In this document: one piece after another, positions 18,902 to 26,056 of the stretch | How positions within the stretch are numbered: position 1 is the stretch's first letter | Layout: every line of letters begins with the position of its first letter | NCBI GenBank assembly: GCA_028867035.1 | Contig: JAGWHB010000005.1 | Location: 1-64,000, forward strand | DNA length: 64,000 nt | Reading direction: 5' to 3' | Source: Nitrososphaerota archaeon | Lineage (GTDB): Archaea; Thermoproteota; Nitrososphaeria; Nitrososphaerales; Gagatemarchaeaceae | Translations under genes and position numbers: made by a program | The notes under the pieces: model-generated | Databases searched by the model: none | Seen by the model: only the letters and a program-made list of their open reading frames with translations | Told to the model about the DNA's origin: nothing

Positions 18902-20272
18902 TTGAGACTGCCGCATACTCCTGGGGCCGACATTATTTACGAGCTTTCTGAGCGACTCTACCCATCCCCGCTAGAGTCATTCAGAGAAGCCATAGCGAAT
19001 TCACTCGACGAAGGTTCTAGCAAGGTCGGAATCAAGATTGCCAAGGGTGAAGTAACGCTAGAAGATTGGGGTCAGGGCATTGACGACATCGAGAAATTTG
19101 TCAAGTTCGGCGAGGCCAGCAAAGCAGGGGCCAAAGGCGAGACAATTGGAGAGAAGGGACTTGGGAAGCTCTCGCTGCTGCGGCTAGGAAAGGACGTCAC
19201 TTTCCTGACGAACAATGGAGAAACAGGCATGAGCATCTTGATGACCCCTGAATACTTCGACTATGAGACCAAGTCCGCATCTAGGTTCCTCAATCACAGA
19301 GGCACAAAGGTTGTCATTCCTAATCCATCGGAAATCCCGATTATAACAGACTTGCAGAAATACTTGTCAAGAGCATTCAGTCTTAGAATCGCTCGAGGTA
19401 CAGTAATTGAAGTAAACGGCGAGAAGTTGGAGTCGCGGGGAAAAATTGATACCAACGAATCACTGGTTTGCCGATTGACCGGAGCAATTGACGTAACTGG
19501 TAACGTCAAGGAAGACCCAAAGGGAAGGGGAGTCCTCGACCTTTTCGTCAAGCATGTTTTCGTAGAGCAAGTCGTTATCGACCCGGAACGAAGATTCTCT
19601 GGATGGGTGAACTGCAATGGATTGAAGCCCACGACGGCAAGAAATAACGTATTGCGGAACCGAGCGTTCGACGACTTCATGCTTCACATAAAGCAGCATT
19701 GCGCAAAGTTCCCCAGGATGGACGAAGAGTTGTCGAGGGGGCAAATCCTACTTGGCAACGAGTTGGACCGGATGTTGAAGAGCTACCTAAAGGCGATGGG
19801 AATAGTACCGATAGGCGAACTGCAGATTGGAACAGGGGACCGGGGAAGCATGACTGGCCGCCCGGTCCAACGTCATACATCTGACAGATCTGATGTGGTC
19901 CGTAAGCTCCATGATCAGGTGAAGTCAACCCTGCCCACCGACCGCAACGTGAAAAGGACATCTCGAAGTTCTGCTGGAATTCTATGGGTCGACGCAGATT
20001 TGGGAAACGACAACGAACCGATATTCTATCAGAAACCTAACACAATATACCGAAACCTGACAAATGACATCTTCAAGTTTGCAACCTTGACGAAGCCATC
20101 TCTTGGCCCATCCTGGCTGAGAATAATGCCATACATGGCCAGAGCCGTCATACAACTACATCCTGACTACGAGAAATGGGACAGGAAGAAACTAAACCTA
20201 GAGATGGATAGCGCCGTGAGGTACTTCCTGAAATACAAAGGAGCGGCGGAAGCAATCGCCAGGGCTGCATAG
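18902..20272 (+). CDS. GHKL ATPase (Hsp90/MutL/MORC-like)
   Basis: A 456-aa protein with the Bergerat ATP-binding fold: N box with Asn33 (FREAIANSLDEG), G1 box DWGQGID (55-61) and G2 box GEKGLGKLS (83-91). A MutL/MORC-like second half follows (about residues 150-300), and a C-terminal region without recognised domains. Known GHKL proteins of this size act as DNA-topology, repair or defence ATPases. I see no topoisomerase tyrosine domain or toprim motif. The TTG start is 27 nt after CTTAATTAAG. It belongs to the integrated element, near the TIR-like pair. Defence is possible but unproven. Confidence 0.75.
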   Translation: MRLPHTPGADIIYELSERLYPSPLESFREAIANSLDEGSSKVGIKIAKGEVTLEDWGQGIDDIEKFVKFGEASKAGAKGETIGEKGLGKLSLLRLGKDVTFLTNNGETGMSILMTPEYFDYETKSASRFLNHRGTKVVIPNPSEIPIITDLQKYLSRAFSLRIARGTVIEVNGEKLESRGKIDTNESLVCRLTGAIDVTGNVKEDPKGRGVLDLFVKHVFVEQVVIDPERRFSGWVNCNGLKPTTARNNVLRNRAFDDFMLHIKQHCAKFPRMDEELSRGQILLGNELDRMLKSYLKAMGIVPIGELQIGTGDRGSMTGRPVQRHTSDRSDVVRKLHDQVKSTLPTDRNVKRTSRSSAGILWVDADLGNDNEPIFYQKPNTIYRNLTNDIFKFATLTKPSLGPSWLRIMPYMARAVIQLHPDYEKWDRKKLNLEMDSAVRYFLKYKGAAEAIARAA

Positions 20273-20394
20273 CGGGTTGGCCGAATTTCGTGCCGTTTGA
20301 CAGCGAGGAGAGTGGAAAACTATTGGCAAAGTTCCTGGCAAACAGCTAGCAAACCGGTATCGTTAAGACCAAACCTGTAGTCTTCTTGTAATTA

Positions 20395-21087
20395 ATGGCC
20401 AAGCACAGAAGGTGGCCGAGGGTTTTGGCAGTCATTTTCGGGGGCGTCGTTATCCTTTGGGGGATTACCAATTTCCTTTACTTACCGCTTTGGCCGTTGA
20501 GCCCAGGAACCCAGGTCTTTCAACCTCCATTAATGGAGATTTTCTATCCTCAAAATGCTGGCACAGGGGTCCAGGTCACCAGCAATACTGAGTACATAGG
20601 CTTGAACATACGTTTGACATTCAACTCCACTCTTGCGCAGGGCGTTCAGGCCAAGATGTCTGTGTGGGGCTGCTTGACATCCAACTATGCCAACGGACTA
20701 GAGCAGATTGTGGTGGACTTCCCCCAAGCACAGTCGCCTCAAGGAATCTCGCCTCATTTGTTAAATGGTGGTCCAGCATGGGGCGTGATACTCCAACCGA
20801 GCCTGTACGGAGCAATCTACTGTCAGCCGTGGATCGGGAGAATGTACTTCCTTAATGAGACTACCACGCTTCTCAGTTGGTCACAAGAAGGCAGCTACAG
20901 TCCTGTCATGACAGCGCAATATGCCAATGGAACTAGATTGGTTGGTACTACTGGGACCCAAGTCACGGTTCAATCGCAAGGCAGCCTGGAAAGTGCGAGC
21001 CAAGAACATACCCTCTACGTCTTAGGGGTGACACTGCCTATATTGGGGTTCGCAGGCTGGGTCTTCCGAAAAGGCAAGACGACCTAA
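20395..21087 (+). CDS. Membrane protein with large external domain
   Basis: A 230-aa protein with hydrophobic segments at about residues 10-30 and 205-225, the latter followed by a short basic tail (RKGKTT), so the central 170 residues face outside. The central part is beta-rich with potential N-glycosylation sites. No family recognised. CGTTAAGAC lies about 30 nt upstream of the ATG. It is carried by the integrated element and converges with the HK97-like gene. Confidence 0.55.
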   Translation: MAKHRRWPRVLAVIFGGVVILWGITNFLYLPLWPLSPGTQVFQPPLMEIFYPQNAGTGVQVTSNTEYIGLNIRLTFNSTLAQGVQAKMSVWGCLTSNYANGLEQIVVDFPQAQSPQGISPHLLNGGPAWGVILQPSLYGAIYCQPWIGRMYFLNETTTLLSWSQEGSYSPVMTAQYANGTRLVGTTGTQVTVQSQGSLESASQEHTLYVLGVTLPILGFAGWVFRKGKTT

Positions 21088-21213
21088 GAAAGGCCCAGGG
21101 CCATGAGCGACGTCCTAAGCTCACCTGTGGTAAGAATCAACGTCCAAGTGGCACACCGTCAGGATGAAGATGACTGATGAGCAACTGGACCCGCCCAACC
21201 TGTGCCTTCGAGA

Positions 21214-21975
21214 CTATGGGTGGTTATGCTCGGTCCTGACGGACGCCCGAGTGGGCCGAGTCTCCTCAGATGCTAGAGGAGAAACTCTCCTTACCATTTG
21301 CGCATCCAAAACTTCGAGTCTATATACAGTTCTGAAGATAATATCAAATCCTGCTGGAAGCTCCGAAATCTTGATTTCAAACCTGTTGTGTTTGTTGGGT
21401 TTGGAAATCCATTTCGCCCAAGCCTTATCCAGCACAAAGAAGTCGGTGGATGGAGCTAGTTTGTTCGACCAGACAACCCTCACCTTTGCAACATTGCCCA
21501 GATTAAGATAAGACTTGTCGTCTTCTAGAGATAGTCGCATTTGACCTTGCGCTGGGGGATTGAGCCATCTCGTATGCCATTCGGTGAAATAGTCGACCGG
21601 GGCTAATATGAGGGATGGTTGGTATCCCTCTTGAATCATTTCTGTGATGACTGCGAGGAGATGCACAAATGGCTGGCGTGTTGGCCGTCTCGCAGCAAGG
21701 TGTTCAAGCTCCTGGAAGAGTATGTTTCGCTCGCTCAGTGCAATACCTCTGCCTATTTCGCCGAAGACGAGGTCCATTACATATGATGGATCATTGAACC
21801 ATTCCAATTCCATATTCCGTCTATACGGAAGTTGGTAGAACTCTCCAGAATGTAATTCAGGACTGTAGTTGTCCAGAGTCACCGCATCGTCTAGGATACT
21901 AGTGGCGAAGTACGCGGCTTTCGATAAACGTTTCAGCGAACTAAGTTTCTCATACCCTTCACCGCTAAGAGGCAT
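21214..21975 (-). CDS. HK97-fold-like (capsid/encapsulin-like) protein, tentative
   Basis: A 253-aa protein. By eye the order of elements resembles the HK97 major capsid/encapsulin fold: a helix IGRGIALSERNILFQELEHL, a long helix ending in EMIQEGYQPSLILAPVDYF, a segment KVRVVWSNKLAPSTDFFVLD, then FEIKISELPAGFDIIFRTVY with LEVLDAQMVRRV at the end. There is no signature motif, so this is a fold guess. Its ATG overlaps the TGA of the TIR-like gene by one base, so the two are translationally coupled. No portal, terminase or tail gene accompanies it, which argues against a complete provirus. Confidence 0.5.
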   Translation of the reverse strand: MPLSGEGYEKLSSLKRLSKAAYFATSILDDAVTLDNYSPELHSGEFYQLPYRRNMELEWFNDPSYVMDLVFGEIGRGIALSERNILFQELEHLAARRPTRQPFVHLLAVITEMIQEGYQPSLILAPVDYFTEWHTRWLNPPAQGQMRLSLEDDKSYLNLGNVAKVRVVWSNKLAPSTDFFVLDKAWAKWISKPNKHNRFEIKISELPAGFDIIFRTVYRLEVLDAQMVRRVSPLASEETRPTRASVRTEHNHP

Positions 21976-22412
21976 CAGTGATACACTCCCACCCGCATCC
22001 TCTTAAGGCCCCTTACCGTCATTCGCAACTTGCCCAACTCCTCCACGACCTTGGGGAACGCATTGCCAGGTCTGGACCGGTTGTACCAGATGGCCCACTT
22101 CTTGTCCAGTCGGAAGGGGATTGAAGTACCAGCAGGAGCGAACGGTATCATCGGTCGACTCAGATTCTTGAAGACCCTAACCTCATCCGACATCGGCCGA
22201 GATGTCCTAGTGCCGCGAGCGCAGACTGCTACCATCACGTCCCCGTTGACAAGCGCAGAATAAATCTGGAAATCCAAATCCAGTCCCGCAATCATGGTTC
22301 CAGATGCGGGAGCCCCAAGAAAGGTCTCGAAGCCGTTCAGGTGGAGGTGGCTTTGTAGCCTACTCGCGATGGTCTCGGCCTGGGTCCCGCCATACGCGAT
22401 GAAGACCTGCAA
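21975..22412 (-). CDS. TIR-like domain protein
   Basis: A 145-aa protein starting with a beta strand and loop MQVFIAYGGTQAETIASRL, then GFETFLG, DFQIYSALVNGDVMVAVCA and SRPMSDEVRVF. This is the order of a TIR/toll-like nucleotide-processing domain, with Glu77 in the position of the catalytic Glu. TIR domains in prokaryotic defence consume NAD+ or make cyclic ADP-ribose signals. The whole protein is one domain. The TTG start is 27 nt from CTTAATAG on the minus strand. It is followed with a one-base overlap by the HK97-like gene. Confidence 0.65.
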   Translation of the reverse strand: MQVFIAYGGTQAETIASRLQSHLHLNGFETFLGAPASGTMIAGLDLDFQIYSALVNGDVMVAVCARGTRTSRPMSDEVRVFKNLSRPMIPFAPAGTSIPFRLDKKWAIWYNRSRPGNAFPKVVEELGKLRMTVRGLKRMRVGVYH

Positions 22413-22496
22413 GCCCTTGTTTCTCCAGGCTTGGTCTATTAAGTGTAAGAGCCCAGGGCTATAAGTGGCAGCCTCGCCTGCATGTGGTAGTGGTCA

Positions 22497-23027
22497 GTGG
22501 GCAAATGGCGTACCGTCAGTATCCGGATGACGAATAATCAGATAGCAGCCCTCAACCTCCGTCTCCAGCAACCGGGTTTCGCAACAATGGGCGACTACGC
22601 TAGAGGACTAACTGAAGGCGTTGTGGGCAACAGGCAGCTAGTTGAAGAGCTGGCAAAGAGTATCGCAGACAAGATTGTTGTCAAAATGACAACCAATGGG
22701 GCCCCAACTGCGGATGCTGCCCATGCTATGAAGAGCGTGCGGTCGCTGGGATTTGAACCCAGGTTACTAGCAACCCTGTGTTTGTCTGCCCAGGAATATA
22801 AGTGGGAAATGAGCGTGCAGCTGTGGCTCGCATGTCGTCCTCAATCACGTCGGATGCAAGCAAAGTGCCCACCTACGGGTGGGTGGTGGGTTCAAATCCC
22901 ACCCCCCGCACTACATGCCCAACGTCAGAGTCGGTTGTACTTTCCAAATGCTCTGAGGGACGCCTCGAGTGTCAGGGCGAAGAGCACCGGCACCGCCAGT
23001 ATGAAGGCTACAGGTATGAGAGGCTGA
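22497..23027 (+). CDS. Ribbon-helix-helix protein, C-terminus uncertain
   Basis: The N-terminal 50 residues (VSIRMTNNQIAALNLRL, MGDYARGLTEGVVG) look like a ribbon-helix-helix protein. After about residue 78 the frame reads through an antisense tRNA T-arm-like sequence, the att core and 100 bp of chromosome, so the part after about 22730 is unlikely to be native protein. The stop that once ended it may have been lost. An ATG at 22527 is an alternative start. Confidence 0.45.
   Translation: MGKWRTVSIRMTNNQIAALNLRLQQPGFATMGDYARGLTEGVVGNRQLVEELAKSIADKIVVKMTTNGAPTADAAHAMKSVRSLGFEPRLLATLCLSAQEYKWEMSVQLWLACRPQSRRMQAKCPPTGGWWVQIPPPALHAQRQSRLYFPNALRDASSVRAKSTGTASMKATGMRG
22737..22770 (-). repeat. Antisense tRNA 3'-end-like sequence
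   Basis: Read on the minus strand, CTGGGTTCAAATCCCAG (22746-22762) is a perfect T arm, followed by CGACCGCA like an acceptor 3' strand. The rest of a tRNA does not fold from the flanking bases. It lies about 120 bp inside the right end of the element, opposite in direction to the att core. Confidence 0.5.
22823..22911 (+). pseudogene. Detached 5' end of the integrase gene
   Basis: From GTG 22823 or ATG 22832 the frame encodes ARMSSSITSDASKVPTYGWV and enters the att core in the same frame (VGSNPTPRT) as the integrase at the left end. AATATAAG at 22795-22802 is a suitable TATA box. In the excised circle this would be the promoter and first about 30 codons of the integrase. In the chromosome the frame now runs on to 23038 in unrelated sequence. 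Confidence 0.75.
22886..22911 (+). repeat. attR core (26-bp direct repeat, right copy)
   Basis: Exact copy of 12172-12197. To its left lie element sequences with the detached integrase start, to its right chromosomal sequence. Confidence 0.9.
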
Positions 23028-23500
23028 CTGGCGATTGACGTTATCTCGCCCGTTTCGAGTAGGAGCACGGGAAGGCCGCCAATGCTCGTCAGAATGAGAC
23101 CATAGAGCAACCCTTTCCGGAACGACGGCTCCGACTGTTTCGTGAAGCGGAGGTATCCCATTGCCGGGAGGATGCTGAGGATTACACTCGCGATGAGGAT
23201 GAAGGACGTGCCACCGAACGTCAGCACTGGCGAAATCCCCGAGGTCAGCGCTACCAGGCGCATCATGGTCCTCATTGCCACCCACGCGACGACCGCGCCG
23301 ACCAGCCCGGCTGCGATTCCGCTAAAGACAGCCTTCCTCCCAAGGGAGAGCCAGGTGTAGGAGACGGCGGAACATCCTGCGATAAATATCCCGAGGAAGA
23401 CGACCTCGCCTGCGAACTCGCTCATCGTTCTAGTGACACCGACTCCGATTAAGGCGATGCCCAGAGGGACTCCGAGCAGGCTCAGCCGCCTGACGATCAA
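22925..23500 (-). CDS. Polytopic membrane protein (191 aa)
   Basis: About six hydrophobic segments spread over the chain, short polar loops, no recognised motif. It is the last gene of a minus-strand run of five membrane-protein genes (25966 to 22925) that includes two cupredoxins. Spacing to the preceding gene is 7 bp, so it is co-transcribed. Confidence 0.6.
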   Translation of the reverse strand: MIVRRLSLLGVPLGIALIGVGVTRTMSEFAGEVVFLGIFIAGCSAVSYTWLSLGRKAVFSGIAAGLVGAVVAWVAMRTMMRLVALTSGISPVLTFGGTSFILIASVILSILPAMGYLRFTKQSEPSFRKGLLYGLILTSIGGLPVLLLETGEITSIASQPLIPVAFILAVPVLFALTLEASLRAFGKYNRL

Positions 23501-23507
23501 GGCTTGC

Positions 23508-23933
23508 TCAAACCCTGGGTTGCCTCAGGAAGACGCTCCTGACGGAGAGAAGAAGTGCAATCGAAGGCAGCACAACGAACAGAAATGCGGTGGAGACCAG
23601 TTCTCCCCCTCCCAGGAAGACCGCGTACAATCCTAGGACGCCTAAGAGAGGGAAACCTGAGTAGGTGTACCATGCCCACCTTTCTCCCATCCTAAGGGGC
23701 ACACTTCCGAGACCGACCTGGAAGAGGCCCGATATCATCAGCAGGACGGCTACGAGGCGGCTGGAAGCGGAAAGTTCATTCATCGCAATCGCCGAGTAGG
23801 CGGAGAGAGGTCCGTTTCCGAACAATATGTCCAACGGGATGAAGAAAATGGCCCCGATGACCAGCCAGATTAGCCCGTTCGCGACTACGAGTCCCCAGGC
23901 GTACTTCGGGACGACGGTTGCGGTCTTCGCCAA
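23508..23933 (-). CDS. Four-helix membrane protein (141 aa)
   Basis: Four hydrophobic segments at about residues 12-33, 58-76, 86-106 and 110-131, with a conserved-looking GERWAWYTYSGFPLLG between helices 2 and 3, a pattern seen in small DoxX-like or unknown archaeal membrane proteins. It starts 1 bp after the stop of the neighbouring four-helix gene. Function unknown. Confidence 0.6.
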   Translation of the reverse strand: MAKTATVVPKYAWGLVVANGLIWLVIGAIFFIPLDILFGNGPLSAYSAIAMNELSASSRLVAVLLMISGLFQVGLGSVPLRMGERWAWYTYSGFPLLGVLGLYAVFLGGGELVSTAFLFVVLPSIALLLSVRSVFLRQPRV

Positions 23934-23934
23934 T

Positions 23935-24414
23935 TCAGGCTCCAGTCCTCTTCTTGGGATTTGTGAAATACCGGTACGGCAGAACGACAGCGGCTGCCGA
24001 CATCAAAGCGAGAGTGATACGAAGCGCTGCTTCCATCGGCCACCCGACCACTGTTTCTCCCAGGTAGTAGAGCGGGATCAGCATCAGCAGGTACCAGGTC
24101 CACTTTACTCCTCGCCTCAGCCCTTTCAATGAGAGAGCGATGATAATCGCACCCCAGAACACGGTCGCAAGGTCCGCCTCCATGATGCGGACGTCGATCT
24201 GACCTTCTAGTACGAGCAACGCCCCGGGGTTCCCCGTGACTGCCGAGATGATGTACGCTACCACGAACAGGACTCCGTAACTGAACGGTATGAGGCCGAC
24301 TATGAGCATCGACACCCAGGCGGCCTTGAGGCCCATGTCAACGGGTCGAGTCCCATTCGTCGATGGCTCTGCCAATGCTATCCGCTCGTCACCGTAATCG
24401 TCCCTTTCATCCAC
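23935..24414 (-). CDS. Four-helix membrane protein (159 aa)
   Basis: A polar N-terminus of about 28 residues, then four hydrophobic segments. The loop LRRGVKWTWYLLMLIPLYYLG resembles the loop of the following 141-aa protein, so the two may be distant paralogues. Its ATG lies inside the 3' end of the cupredoxin gene (37-nt overlap). Confidence 0.55.
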   Translation of the reverse strand: MDERDDYGDERIALAEPSTNGTRPVDMGLKAAWVSMLIVGLIPFSYGVLFVVAYIISAVTGNPGALLVLEGQIDVRIMEADLATVFWGAIIIALSLKGLRRGVKWTWYLLMLIPLYYLGETVVGWPMEAALRITLALMSAAAVVLPYRYFTNPKKRTGA

Positions 24415-25169
24415 GGGTGAATCGTGCAGTAGTACTGGTATGTACCAGGCTCTGTGAAGGTGAAGGAGTATGTGGCTCCGCTTGCGATGATGCCTGAATC
24501 GAAGACGCCGCTGGTGCTTGTCACCGTGTGAGCGCTCGCGTCGCGATTCACCCAGGTCACAGACTGTCCAACCTTGGCCGTGAAGTTCGCTGGGAGATAG
24601 AAATTGGGGTTCGACTGGGAGGACGCACCCATCACTATAGTGACGTCGCCAGAGTTGCTCGAGAAAGCCAGGAGCCGCGACTCCACCCCGCCCGCTATCG
24701 AACCTACGATAAGCCCACCAATTATTACTCCGACGGCCACGAGGGCGAGCAGGCTCGACCTCGAGATTTGCCTGGATGGTCCCTGAGGCCTGCTGGCGGC
24801 GTAGAATCCGTAGAGCCCATAGGGAACTGCCACGACCAGCCCGACGAAGAACGGAAGGAAGGTGGCAAAGAACGGGAAGCGCGCGGCCTCCTGAAGGACC
24901 GCCTGTGCTGACGACACAGGGTCGGTCTGCAGCATGGCGAAGTCAAGCAGAGAGGTCAACCCGGCGCCAAGATAGCCCCACCGGTTCTTGCGCCAGGAGA
25001 AGTACCCGAAAACGACGAACAGAGCTACGTAGGGTGCAGTCTCAAAGAGCAGAGGAGTCTCACCTCTCGTCGCCGCGAAGATGGCGCCTGTCATATTCAC
25101 GAAGGCCGCATACGCCGAGATGACTACAAGGACGCGGCTGGTCGTCTTGGAGGGCCACTGGGTCTCCAT
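24378..25169 (-). CDS. Membrane protein with C-terminal cupredoxin domain
   Basis: A 263-aa protein. N-terminal hydrophobic segments (about residues 12-165) precede an extracytoplasmic plastocyanin-like domain of about 90 residues with all four type-1 copper ligands: His in AHTVTS, then Cys, His and Met in YYCTIHPWMKG. It probably transfers electrons on the outer face of the membrane. The ATG at 25169 lies two bases after the stop of the preceding cupredoxin gene. A longer frame to 25223 would overlap it. Confidence 0.8.
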   Translation of the reverse strand: METQWPSKTTSRVLVVISAYAAFVNMTGAIFAATRGETPLLFETAPYVALFVVFGYFSWRKNRWGYLGAGLTSLLDFAMLQTDPVSSAQAVLQEAARFPFFATFLPFFVGLVVAVPYGLYGFYAASRPQGPSRQISRSSLLALVAVGVIIGGLIVGSIAGGVESRLLAFSSNSGDVTIVMGASSQSNPNFYLPANFTAKVGQSVTWVNRDASAHTVTSTSGVFDSGIIASGATYSFTFTEPGTYQYYCTIHPWMKGTITVTSG

Positions 25170-25171
25170 GC

Positions 25172-25966
25172 CTATCCACTCCCCACCACAATGCTTCCGA
25201 CCATCCAAGTGTGATAGTCGCAAGAATAGACGTAGGTTCCGGGCTGGGTGAAGGTGAACGAGTACGTCCCTCCGGGGCTGATGCTGCCGGACTCAAGACC
25301 GTTGTCGCCCGTGACCGTGTGGGCTGTGTTGTCGAGGTTCTTCCATACGACAGTCTGTCCAGCAGTTACATGGAGGATCGACGGAGAATAGTAACCTGGG
25401 TTGGTTATGTAGGCCGATCCGGGCTCGATTACTACGTTTGCCTGGCCGGCCTCGGAGACGGGGGTCTGGCTACCCAGACCAAGGGACACGCCCAACGCGA
25501 CGAAGAGGAGAAGGAAGGTGATAGCGCCGATGCCCGCGAGCCGGCCAAGCTTGAAGGTTCGGACTTCTGAAGTCGAGGCCTTCCTCCACGCCCCTCGTGC
25601 GCCGATTAGTGAGAAGAAAAGAATCAGGAAAAGGATCGCGTTCAAAGTCCCCCCGCCTGCAAGCAGGCCTTCGAGCGTGGGCTCGTCGCCTATGCCAAAT
25701 GTCGGGCCCGCGAAGAACAAAGTGAAACCGCTTACCGCGAGCGCCGTGATGTAACCGGCCTTCGGTTTGAGCCAGATGCCGACTGCCGCGAGCGCGAAGA
25801 CGGCCATGAATGGGATTACGGCTATGATGAAGTATGAGCCGGGGGTGCCGGAAAATTTCGCAATCAGGTACACGAAGAATGCAAGGCAATAGAGGCATCC
25901 GGCGACTGAAACGCGACTTTCGATGCTAGATAGGCGTCCCGACACCGCAGTCATTCTCGAACCCAA
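25172..25966 (-). CDS. Membrane protein with C-terminal cupredoxin domain
   Basis: A 264-aa paralogue of the following gene: several N-terminal transmembrane segments, then a cupredoxin domain with His (AHTVTG) and Cys-His-Met in YSCDYHTWMVG. It is the first gene of the five-gene membrane cluster. A TATA-like TTATTTAC about 30 nt upstream favours the TTG at 25966, with an ATG at 25954 as an alternative. The divergent PadR-family gene starts 90 bp away and may control the cluster. Confidence 0.8.
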   Translation of the reverse strand: MGSRMTAVSGRLSSIESRVSVAGCLYCLAFFVYLIAKFSGTPGSYFIIAVIPFMAVFALAAVGIWLKPKAGYITALAVSGFTLFFAGPTFGIGDEPTLEGLLAGGGTLNAILFLILFFSLIGARGAWRKASTSEVRTFKLGRLAGIGAITFLLLFVALGVSLGLGSQTPVSEAGQANVVIEPGSAYITNPGYYSPSILHVTAGQTVVWKNLDNTAHTVTGDNGLESGSISPGGTYSFTFTQPGTYVYSCDYHTWMVGSIVVGSG

Positions 25967-26056
25967 CGCAGTCCGGAGGTAGGAGTGCCTGAGTAAATAA
26001 TCGACTGTCGTCAGTTGGCTATGTCAAAAACCCCTGCCATACTTGATTGAAAGGAT

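Larger units (their letters stand above)
12172..22911 (+). mobile_element. Integrated element in tRNA-Leu(CAA), about 10.7 kb
   Basis: The element is bounded by an exact 26-bp direct repeat, with the left copy completing the tRNA gene. It carries a tyrosine integrase at the left end, several small DNA-binding proteins (AbrB and ribbon-helix-helix types), membrane or exported proteins without known homologues, a GHKL ATPase, and a TIR-like protein paired with an HK97-fold-like protein. No replication protein or conjugation gene was recognised. The integrase frame continues through the att core on both sides, so in the excised circle it would be one longer gene, the arrangement of SSV-type archaeal elements. 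Codon use looks less G+C-biased than in the surrounding chromosome. Confidence 0.88.

Noticed and set aside
12172-22911. The element as a complete tailed provirus
   Set aside because: Apart from a tentative HK97-like protein there is no terminase, portal or tail gene.
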